The position numbers and the translations under genes were made by a program. From NCBI GenBank assembly GCA_021775795.1, contig JAJFHB010000562.1, forward strand, positions 1-7,723: a stretch of 7,723 nt of DNA, read 5' to 3'. Source of the stretch: Hyphomicrobiales bacterium (GTDB lineage Bacteria > Pseudomonadota > Alphaproteobacteria > Rhizobiales > JAJFHB01). The notes under the pieces are model-generated. The model did no database searches. It was not told the DNA's origin and saw only the letters and a program-made list of their open reading frames with translations. Shown piece by piece: positions 1 through 5,790 of this stretch; the first letter of the stretch is position 1, and the number at the start of each line of letters is the position of its first letter.

Positions 1-1576
1 CGCACCAACGGTGACCATCAAGATCCCAGTTGGCTGCCATCTGCTCTTCGTGAGCAATTGACTTGTTCCGTGCCCAGATGAAGTTGTTGAACAGCGGAAT
101 AAGGGCGCCACCTTCATCGGAACAGATGACCTGCATTTCCACATACATTTCGCGGCGAATGCCTTCATCCAACTCTGACCGCGCTGCCACGAGAAGTTCC
201 TGGAAGCGGTCATGATTGAAGTTGGTCTCGTTCCAGGCTGCATCCTTGTCGTAGGCAACCGTGAACATCATGTCTTCGGTCGGACGGCCGCCCCAATAGG
301 TGCCTGTCCAGCCATGAACATCCCAGACATTGGACCAGTAGCCATCATCCGGCTCACGGATGACATTGATATTGACGCCGCCTGCCGCTGCACTTGCCTG
401 GATAAGCTGCGCTGTATCAATGGCGCCTCGGAAGGCTGCATCGGCCACGTGGATGTCCACGTCAATCGAGCTCATGCCGGACTGCTGCAGATACCATTTT
501 GCCTTGTCGGGATCGTAGCTTTTCTGCGGCAGCTCTTCGTTGGAAGCCACATAACGGTTGGAGAGGCCGATCGGGTGATCGTTACCGACATAGCCATGAC
601 CTTTAAGAATCTTCTGCACGATTTCTTCGCGATCAACGCTGTATTTGATCGCCTGACGAATATTGTTGTCGTCAAACGGCGCCTCATCAACGTGCATGGG
701 CAGGCCATAATGACCGGCGCCGGCAGTTTCTTCGATGACAAGGTTGGGGTTGCGCGCCATCAAATGGACGGTGGCAAGATCCGGGCTGGTAATAATGTCA
801 ACCTGACCAGTGGTCAGCGCATTGCTGCGTGCGGTTGAATCCCCGACAGCCAATGCTTCGATGGCATCAAACCAGGCACGGTTTGTCTTCCAGTAGCCAT
901 CAAACCGCTCAAAGCTTGCAGAAACACCGGCTTCGAAATCCTTCAACTGATAAGGACCGCAGCCGATGCCGCTTTCCCATTCGATACCATCTTCGGTCGC
1001 CGGCTTGATGGGCAGGTGATAATCGCTGATGCTGAAGGGGAAGTCGGCGTTGCCGCCGGCGAGTGTGAAGACAACGGCATTTTCACCGTCAGCCTTGATT
1101 TCCACAACTGAGCCAATAACCGGTGCGGCAACAGATGTGGTATCGGGACCGCGGTGATGGTTGAACGAAGCCACCACGTCTTTCGCTGTGACCTTGCGTC
1201 CGTCATGGAACATGATCCCATCGCGCAGACGGAAGGTCCACTCGCTGGCATCATCAGAAGCTTCCCAGCTTTCTGCCGCCTCGGGGATAACCGAGCCGTC
1301 TGTGTCAATTTCGGTGAGGAAGTTGTTGGTATAGTGCGAAAGCTCAATGGTGAAATCGTTTGTGTATGTACCTGGATCCAGCACGTCCGTGGTTGAACCA
1401 TGCGCATGGGCAACTGTGACTGTGCCACCCCGTTGCGGCATGGCCCGGGCAGCACCGGCATAAAATGAACTCGCAGCGGATACGGTCACACCAGCAGCTG
1501 TGGCATACCCCATGAACTCTCTGCGCGACATGCGTCCGGTCGAAACCAGCGACTTGAGTTTTTTGATGTTTGACAT
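1..1576 (-). CDS. ABC transporter substrate-binding protein, family 5 (dipeptide/oligopeptide type), Tat-exported, C-terminus cut by window edge
   Basis: The frame is open from the ATG at 1576 to the window edge (525 codons). It encodes a periplasmic solute-binding protein that delivers peptides or similar solutes to an ABC importer. The start is fixed by a strong Shine-Dalgarno (AAAGGAGG) four bases upstream. Residues 1-45 form a twin-arginine signal: SRREFM at 17-22, a hydrophobic stretch, then ARA before a likely cleavage after Ala45. The SBP_bac_5 fold shows in an early VLDP segment (65-68), the block WTFRLRDGIMFHDG (113-126), a GCGPY turn, an NIRQAIKYSVDREEI helix, a YDPDKAKWYL motif and a tail ending near LDGHRWC. 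From family length (inference), only a short C-terminal piece is probably missing. The permease and ATPase genes are not visible and would lie beyond the left edge. Ligand unknown; the family also carries opines, nickel and sugars. The amidinotransferase-fold gene lies 265 bases upstream on the same strand. Confidence 0.93.
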   Translation of the reverse strand, partial: MSNIKKLKSLVSTGRMSRREFMGYATAAGVTVSAASSFYAGAARAMPQRGGTVTVAHAHGSTTDVLDPGTYTNDFTIELSHYTNNFLTEIDTDGSVIPEAAESWEASDDASEWTFRLRDGIMFHDGRKVTAKDVVASFNHHRGPDTTSVAAPVIGSVVEIKADGENAVVFTLAGGNADFPFSISDYHLPIKPATEDGIEWESGIGCGPYQLKDFEAGVSASFERFDGYWKTNRAWFDAIEALAVGDSTARSNALTTGQVDIITSPDLATVHLMARNPNLVIEETAGAGHYGLPMHVDEAPFDDNNIRQAIKYSVDREEIVQKILKGHGYVGNDHPIGLSNRYVASNEELPQKSYDPDKAKWYLQQSGMSSIDVDIHVADAAFRGAIDTAQLIQASAAAGGVNINVIREPDDGYWSNVWDVHGWTGTYWGGRPTEDMMFTVAYDKDAAWNETNFNHDRFQELLVAARSELDEGIRREMYVEMQVICSDEGGALIPLFNNFIWARNKSIAHEEQMAANWDLDGHRWC

Positions 1577-1841
1577 ATTTCCTCCTTTGGATCGTTCTTT
1601 TCTTCGTGTGGCACCCTTGCATTGCCTGTTTTCAAGACTAACGCCAATTTCCTAAGTGTACAAAGGCCAATTGCTCACATTGCGTAATACCAACCAAACG
1701 CATTGAGTTATGGTGAAGCAGCTCAGCCAACGCTGAGCACACAACAATTCCAGTAAGCTCGTGACCAAATGTTACCGCTACTTGTAATGCGGCACCGCAC
1801 AACTTGCGCGGCGGCGCACGAGCGGCCACAAACACAAGAAG
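1577..1841. other. intergenic region with a short perfect hairpin
   Basis: This 265-base gap separates two minus-strand genes and holds the Shine-Dalgarno of the binding-protein gene at its left end. A perfect 7-bp hairpin lies at 1721-1738 (GCTCAGC, loop CAAC, GCTGAGC). It lacks a T-run on either strand, so it is not a standard intrinsic terminator. A weaker 5-bp stem (TGCGC/GCGCA) lies at about 1805-1818, just past the amidinotransferase-fold stop. The gap is long enough for the transporter to have its own promoter, but I could not identify convincing -35/-10 boxes. Confidence 0.4.
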
Positions 1842-2789
1842 TCAGACCGTTTCCCGTCGCAACGGCTGGGACATGCAGTGAATGCCACCCCCCGCCTGCA
1901 GAAACATCGACATGTCCGGGTCGTAGACTTCGAAGCCCAAAGCCCTCAGTTTGCCGTTGAGCTCCGTGCTTGAAGCCGGCGATAAAATCCGGTCGTCACC
2001 CAAAGACATCACGTTGCAGCCCAGGTTCATCGTGTCCTTGAAACTGACAGGCACAATTTCGATGTTCTTCTGTTTGAGCCAATTGACGACGTCATCTTCA
2101 GTTGTATCGAGGCAAACTGCGGCGAGCTTCTCTGCAAGCATGCAGACCATGAGATCGATATGGACGTAGAAACTGTCGATCGGGGCGTATTTGATCTCCC
2201 AGCCTTCGGCCTCGAACCAACCGCCAACCTGGCGGGCCGAGACTTCTTCACAGCGATGACCGGTGTAGCCGATAAGAACGCAACCCGGTTCGATGATATC
2301 AAAATCACCACCCTCGAAGTTGCCGGCGCTGACCATGTCATAGATGGGAATGCCACGTTCGAGATAGAAGCGGAGACAGGGAGCATATTCACCACGGCGA
2401 CGCGGATTAGCCATCTGACAGATGACAGCGCCGTAGGGGGTCATGAAGCTCGAATCCCGTGCATAGACCTGGTAGTTCAGCAATTCGTCCTGACCGAGAA
2501 AATGGCAGGCAACCCCGGCGCTCTCATAGGCGTCAACGATTTCGCGGTGCTGGCGGACGGCAAGCTGTTTGTCGAAAACGCCACCCTTGCGAATAGTATC
2601 GCGGACGATGGAGCTGTAAGCCGCGTTGTCTTCGCGCCAGGAAAATGTCTCCGGTGGGCCAAGCAGAACGTCTTTGAGTTTGCCGTATTCGGAATTCACA
2701 CCCCAGTCCTCAAGCACCGGCGTACCTCCGCCCGGTACCCGACGTTGCAAGGGCACGGAATTTTCCTGTGCTGCGCCGTTTCCAACCAT
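1842..2789 (-). CDS. amidinotransferase/arginine-deiminase superfamily enzyme (dimethylarginine dimethylaminohydrolase-like)
   Basis: This 315-residue protein belongs to the guanidino-group-modifying superfamily, which hydrolyses or transfers amidino groups through a covalent thiouronium intermediate on a cysteine. Visible motifs are YARDSSFMTPYG (109-120), NFEGGDFD (157-164, acidic residue Glu159), the histidine motif HIDLMVCML (210-218) and GGGIHCMSQPLRR near the C-terminus (Cys305). All three catalytic positions are present, so the enzyme should be active. The start is the ATG at 2789, with GGAGG seven bases upstream. An in-frame ATG at 2849 would add 20 residues that look unlike protein family sequence and lacks a good ribosome site. 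The GGG-x-HC signature resembles glycine/inosamine amidinotransferases more than mammalian DDAH. The closest proteins I remember are rhizobial ones labelled dimethylarginine dimethylaminohydrolase family, mostly uncharacterised. Superfamily is certain; substrate (methylarginine, arginine or another guanidino compound) is not. Cytoplasmic, with no signal peptide. Confidence 0.93.
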   Translation of the reverse strand: MVGNGAAQENSVPLQRRVPGGGTPVLEDWGVNSEYGKLKDVLLGPPETFSWREDNAAYSSIVRDTIRKGGVFDKQLAVRQHREIVDAYESAGVACHFLGQDELLNYQVYARDSSFMTPYGAVICQMANPRRRGEYAPCLRFYLERGIPIYDMVSAGNFEGGDFDIIEPGCVLIGYTGHRCEEVSARQVGGWFEAEGWEIKYAPIDSFYVHIDLMVCMLAEKLAAVCLDTTEDDVVNWLKQKNIEIVPVSFKDTMNLGCNVMSLGDDRILSPASSTELNGKLRALGFEVYDPDMSMFLQAGGGIHCMSQPLRRETV

Positions 2790-3008
2790 ATCCGATCCTC
2801 CACTCTTAATAAAAACAGGGCCTGAGCATAATTCTTTGAAGCGGCACACGAAAGCACCGATGTATGTGCGTGACCATATGGCAACACAGGCCGATAAACT
2901 GCGTGTACGGACGCTTTCCGCCAGCCAGGTGCCTTGTCATGGAGGGCAAATCACACTACTGCGTGTGGCTAATAATACCTTAATGGCAAAAACAAGACAT
3001 CGGGCAAC
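2790..3008. promoter_or_regulatory. divergent promoter region between the amidinotransferase-fold gene and a small membrane-protein gene
   Basis: These 219 bases separate the minus-strand enzyme gene from the plus-strand small gene and must hold promoters for both. The element ACTGCGTGT occurs twice as an exact direct repeat, at 2898-2906 and 2958-2966, exactly 60 bases apart. Such spacing could suit a regulator binding two sites on one helix face, but this is inference. A nine-codon open frame (2983-3012) ends by overlapping the ATG of the small gene. I could not assign -35/-10 boxes with confidence on either strand. Confidence 0.45.
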
Positions 3009-3194
3009 ATGAATTCCAGTTCAAGCGTATCTTCGAGTACCCTAAACAGCACTGCCCTAGAGCCGGGCACGAACGACAGCAGCACTCAAACGAATGGCGG
3101 CTCAAGCCGAAAAGGCCTGCTTTTAAGAACGGTACTTTTCGTCTCGATACACTTGGCATTCGTTGTCTTTGGTGTGCTGGTCTACAGCAACTGA
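3009..3194 (+). CDS. small single-pass membrane protein, unknown function
   Basis: This 61-residue protein is not one I recognise. Residues 1-33 are low complexity, rich in Ser, Thr, Asn and Gly. Arg34-Lys35 then precede one hydrophobic segment at about 37-59 (LLLRTVLFVSIHLAFVVFGVLVY), and the protein ends two residues later. The positive-inside rule would put the serine-rich tail in the cytoplasm, with the C-terminus at or just beyond the outer face of the membrane. Support for a real gene is the transmembrane helix and a perfect intrinsic terminator that begins three bases after the TGA. Against it, the Shine-Dalgarno is weak, and the start could be coupled to an upstream nine-codon frame whose TGA overlaps this ATG (ATGA). 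An in-frame stop at 2973 rules out a longer form. It is divergent from the amidinotransferase-fold gene and convergent with the aldehyde dehydrogenase. Confidence 0.6.
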   Translation: MNSSSSVSSSTLNSTALEPGTNDSSTQTNGGSSRKGLLLRTVLFVSIHLAFVVFGVLVYSN

Positions 3195-3197
3195 ACA

Positions 3198-3226
3198 AAA
3201 AGGGCGGTTCAATGAACCGCCCTTTT
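3198..3226. terminator. bidirectional intrinsic terminator
   Basis: A perfect 13-bp stem AAAAGGGCGGTTC / GAACCGCCCTTTT with a 3-base loop (AAT) is flanked by T-rich tracts on both strands (CCCTTTTGTTT on plus, CCCTTTTTGTT on minus). It lies three bases after the small membrane-protein stop and about 30 bases past the aldehyde dehydrogenase stop at 3258. It can therefore end transcription of both convergent genes and uncouples the dehydrogenase from the amidinotransferase-fold gene. Confidence 0.93.
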
Positions 3227-3257
3227 GTTTGCATCCAATCAGCAGCAAAAAGCCCAA

Positions 3258-4685
3258 TCAGGCAGATGTGTAAGACGTCTTGGTCGCGGTATAGAATTCG
3301 ACCGAGTGCGGGCCCATTTCACGCGCCCCCATGCTTGAGCCTTTGCGGCCGCCGAACGGCACATGATAGTCGACGCCAGCTGTCGGCAGATTGACCATCA
3401 CCATTCCTGCAGAACTGTTTTTCTTGAAGTGCTCGGCATGTTTCAAAGACGTCGTGCAGATTGCCGATGAGAGACCAAAATCCGTATCATTGGCAACGTC
3501 CACCGCCTCGTCATAATCCTTGACACGCAGTACAGAGGCAACAGGCCCGAAAATTTCCTCGCGATTGATGCGCATGGAATTGTTGGTTTCGGTGAACAGC
3601 GCAGGTGACAGGTAAAAGCCTTCCGTTTCGCGGTTGAGCAATTCACCACCTGTGACCTGGGCGCCTTCGGCACGGCCGATCTCAATGTAGCTCAAATCCT
3701 GTTCGAGCTGGCTCTTGTCAACCACAGGACCAATCTGCGTACCCTGCTTCAGGGCATGGTCAACCTTCAAAGCCTCCATCTCGGTCCGCATGCGGTCAAC
3801 AAAGCGGTCGTGGATGCCTTCCGTAACAATGAGACGGCTGGAGGCAGTGCATTTCTGTCCGGTTGAAAAATAGGCGCCGTTGAGGGATGTGGCGACGGCG
3901 GTCTCAAGGTCCGCATCGTCAAGCACAATCATCGGGTTCTTGCCGCCCATCTCGAGTTGAAATTTCTTGTTGCGCTCAGCACAGGCCATGGCAACCCGTT
4001 TGCCAATATCCACAGAGCCTGTGAAGGTCACAGCGTTGATATGCGGTGATGTGAGGATTGCCTCACCGACAACAGCACCCCGGCCCATGACGAGATTGAA
4101 GACACCTTCGGGCACGCCGCATTCCACAATGATTTCGGCAAGCGCATGCGCACTTCCCGGCACCAGATCCGCCGGCTTGAAAACAACGGTGTTACCAAAG
4201 GCCAGCGCCGGCGCAATTTTCCATGCCGGAATGGCGATCGGGAAGTTCCAGGGGGTGATGATGCCAACCACACCAACCGGCTCACGGACAATCTCGATGT
4301 CGACACCGGGCCGGATGGACGGCACCCGAAGACCATGGATGCGCAAAGCCTCGCCGGCATAGAATTTGATGGTCTGACCGGCCCGGACAACTTCGCCAAT
4401 GCCTTCGGCCAGTGTTTTGCCTTCTTCGCGGGCGAGAAGCTCTCCGAGCTCATCCTTGCGCTCAATGACCTTGTTGCCAACTGCGTCAAGCATGTCGCTG
4501 CGAAACTGGACGTTGGAATTCCGCCAGCCTGGCAGGGCTGCGTTTGCCGCTTCGATTGCCTGTTGGGTCTGAGCCTCGTCGGCATGGGCATACTCAGCGA
4601 TAACGTCATCCAAATCAGATGGATTAATGTTCTTCCGCGCGCTTGCGCCATCCACCCATGCGCCACCAATGTAATTCTGTTTCAT
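3258..4685 (-). CDS. NAD(P)-dependent aldehyde dehydrogenase, alpha-ketoglutarate-semialdehyde dehydrogenase-like
   Basis: This 475-residue enzyme of the aldehyde dehydrogenase superfamily oxidises an aldehyde to the acid in the cytoplasm. The full motif set is present: TPWNFP (144-149, Asn147), VFKPAD with cofactor Lys170, FTGS (221-224), general-base Glu245 in QLEMGGKNP, nucleophile Cys279 in STGQKCTASSR, and EEIFGP (376-381). The C-terminal block from MVMVNLPTAGVDYHVPFGG through RKGSS recalls the YcbD/alpha-ketoglutaric-semialdehyde dehydrogenase branch, which serves in sugar-acid and hydroxyproline breakdown. That assignment is from remembered similarity, and succinate semialdehyde or an aminoaldehyde remain possible. 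The start at 4685 has AAAGG eight bases upstream and gives the usual family N-terminus. An in-frame ATG at 4733 would add 16 polar residues without a ribosome site. The gene is divergent from the cobalamin genes (173-base gap) and ends at the bidirectional terminator at 3198-3226. Confidence 0.95.
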   Translation of the reverse strand: MKQNYIGGAWVDGASARKNINPSDLDDVIAEYAHADEAQTQQAIEAANAALPGWRNSNVQFRSDMLDAVGNKVIERKDELGELLAREEGKTLAEGIGEVVRAGQTIKFYAGEALRIHGLRVPSIRPGVDIEIVREPVGVVGIITPWNFPIAIPAWKIAPALAFGNTVVFKPADLVPGSAHALAEIIVECGVPEGVFNLVMGRGAVVGEAILTSPHINAVTFTGSVDIGKRVAMACAERNKKFQLEMGGKNPMIVLDDADLETAVATSLNGAYFSTGQKCTASSRLIVTEGIHDRFVDRMRTEMEALKVDHALKQGTQIGPVVDKSQLEQDLSYIEIGRAEGAQVTGGELLNRETEGFYLSPALFTETNNSMRINREEIFGPVASVLRVKDYDEAVDVANDTDFGLSSAICTTSLKHAEHFKKNSSAGMVMVNLPTAGVDYHVPFGGRKGSSMGAREMGPHSVEFYTATKTSYTSA

Positions 4686-4858
4686 GCCCGCTGCCTTTCG
4701 TGATTGCCGGTTTGGAGGTTGCTTAGAGCACATGGCAGCGGCGGTCTAGGGTCCTGCACAGTGATTTTACCTCTCGAAAAGCCGGGCACCATGCCATATA
4801 CCAATCGCGCCGGGTATCTGACGCCTTGCGAGTAGTCCAACCAACGGAACAAACACCC
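4686..4858. promoter_or_regulatory. divergent promoter region between aldehyde dehydrogenase and cobalamin operon
   Basis: These 173 bases separate two divergent transcripts and must drive both. On the minus strand, TAAAAT (complement of 4764-4769) is a possible -10 box for the dehydrogenase, but no good -35 box accompanies it. I looked for a cobalamin riboswitch and its conserved B12 box ahead of the plus-strand genes and did not find one; the leader is also short for such an element. No strong inverted repeat was seen. Confidence 0.4.
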
Positions 4859-5260
4859 ATGTCGCGCGATATCGTTTTCTGCGAAACCTGCAAATTCAAT
4901 GAAGAACAAAAGCTGGCGGAAGATGGCCGCACGGGCGGCGAAATGCTTGCACAGGAAATGCGCGATCTGCTGGCAGAGCGCGGACGCGACGATGTTGCCG
5001 TAACGATGCAGCGCTGCCTTTGGTCCTGCAGCCGTCACTGCAATGTGTTGTTGCGGGATGACGAAAAATTCAGCTATCTGACAGGCAGTTTTGCGCCGGA
5101 GCGCAGCAGCGCCGAGGCATTGCTCGACTGGTTCGACATGCATGATGCGTCTGAAACCGGTGAGGTTTCTTTCCGCCAGTGGCCCGATGGCATGCGCGGC
5201 CATTTCATTGCGCGTATTCCACCGGCACAAGGTGCTGACGGTTCTGGCAATGGCGCGTAG
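4859..5260 (+). CDS. DUF1636 family cysteine-rich putative metal-binding protein
   Basis: This 133-residue protein matches my memory of DUF1636, a proteobacterial family often encoded beside cobalamin genes and predicted to bind metal. Five cysteines are set in two clusters: C8-x2-C11 at the N-terminus (FCETCKF) and C53-x3-C57-x3-C61 (RCLWSCSRHC). This recalls small thioredoxin-like [2Fe-2S] ferredoxins, but cluster type or metal is inference. After the second cluster comes a YLTGSF segment, a helix around ALLDWF and a tail with WPDGMRGHFIARIPP. The ATG at 4859 is chosen because it begins the conserved N-terminus directly. A TTG at 4826 would add 11 unremarkable residues. The ribosome site is weak (GGAA). 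The last 11 bases overlap the start of cobU, so translation is probably coupled. A role in cobalt handling or in an electron-transfer step of B12 synthesis fits the context but is unproven. Confidence 0.88.
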   Translation: MSRDIVFCETCKFNEEQKLAEDGRTGGEMLAQEMRDLLAERGRDDVAVTMQRCLWSCSRHCNVLLRDDEKFSYLTGSFAPERSSAEALLDWFDMHDASETGEVSFRQWPDGMRGHFIARIPPAQGADGSGNGA

Positions 5261-5771
5261 AAAGCACTCCATTCTGGTTCTGGGTGGCGCCAGATCCGGC
5301 AAGAGTGCCTATGCGGAAAATCTCGGCCGCGCCTGCCACGCAACACCTGTTTACATTGCCACCGCCGAAGCCCTGGACACAGAGATGTCGGAGCGCATTG
5401 CCGAGCACCGCTCGCGGCGGGGCGCGGCCTGGCGCACTGTAGATGCGGCAATGGATTTAACCTCAGCTCTCAAAGAAAACGCCGAAGACGGCGGGTTCAT
5501 GCTTGTCGATTGCATAACAATCTGGCTCAGCAATCTCATGCATGCCGAACAGGACACCGGACAGGCAGTTGAGGAACTGTGCGACATGATTCCAACCCTT
5601 CCGGGCGTTTGTGTATTTGTGTCCAACGAAGTCGGACTTGGGATTGTTCCCGAAAATGCACTGGCCCGGCGCTTCCGCGATGAGGCCGGACGGGCAAACC
5701 AACGGCTGGCACAAGCCTGCAACGAAGTGGTTCTGGTCACCGCCGGGTTGCCGATGAAACTCAAATCCTGA
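5250..5771 (+). CDS. cobU: bifunctional adenosylcobinamide kinase / adenosylcobinamide-phosphate guanylyltransferase (CobU, also CobP)
   Basis: This 173-residue enzyme phosphorylates adenosylcobinamide and then transfers GMP to it, giving adenosyl-GDP-cobinamide for nucleotide-loop assembly. The P-loop GGARSGKS lies at residues 12-19, followed by VYIATAEALDTEM. The RIAEHRSRRGAAW block carries His53, the likely guanylylation histidine. VDCITIWLSNL, VSNEVGLGIVPEN and FRDEAGRANQRLA are the further hallmark blocks, and length is normal for the family. The ATG at 5250 lies inside the end of the DUF1636 gene. An in-frame GTG at 5232, closer to an AAGG, is an alternative start adding six residues. 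Overlap with the gene before it and a 19-base gap to cobT point to one transcript. The protein is cytoplasmic, and no residue of the active site appears lost. Confidence 0.96.
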   Translation: MARRKHSILVLGGARSGKSAYAENLGRACHATPVYIATAEALDTEMSERIAEHRSRRGAAWRTVDAAMDLTSALKENAEDGGFMLVDCITIWLSNLMHAEQDTGQAVEELCDMIPTLPGVCVFVSNEVGLGIVPENALARRFRDEAGRANQRLAQACNEVVLVTAGLPMKLKS

Positions 5772-5790
5772 TGCGTGAGGCCCGGGTCTA

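Noticed and set aside
212..838. Long plus-strand open frame opposite the binding-protein gene
   Set aside because: It lies fully antisense to a gene whose translation matches the SBP_bac_5 family from its signal peptide to the window edge. The antisense product shows no family features.
1609..1621. TGGCAC..TTGCA, resembling a sigma-54 promoter
   Set aside because: The GG to GC spacing is about three bases too short, and it points away from the binding-protein gene into its antisense strand.
2160..2825. Plus-strand 221-codon open frame
   Set aside because: Antisense to the amidinotransferase-fold gene, whose catalytic motifs are intact. Long antisense frames are expected in GC-rich codon usage.
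2790..2849. N-terminal 20-residue extension of the amidinotransferase-fold enzyme from the ATG at 2849
   Set aside because: The extension looks non-conserved and lacks a ribosome site, while the ATG at 2789 has GGAGG at ideal spacing.
4028..4669. Minus-strand 213-codon open frame in another frame of the aldehyde dehydrogenase
   Set aside because: Same-strand frame shadow; the dehydrogenase frame carries every family motif.
4686..4858. Possible cobalamin riboswitch upstream of the cob genes
   Set aside because: No recognisable B12 box or the expected helices by eye, and the region is short for one that also holds a divergent promoter.
4682..5302. Minus-strand 206-codon open frame
   Set aside because: It covers the divergent promoter region and is antisense to the DUF1636 gene and the start of cobU. 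No recognisable domain.
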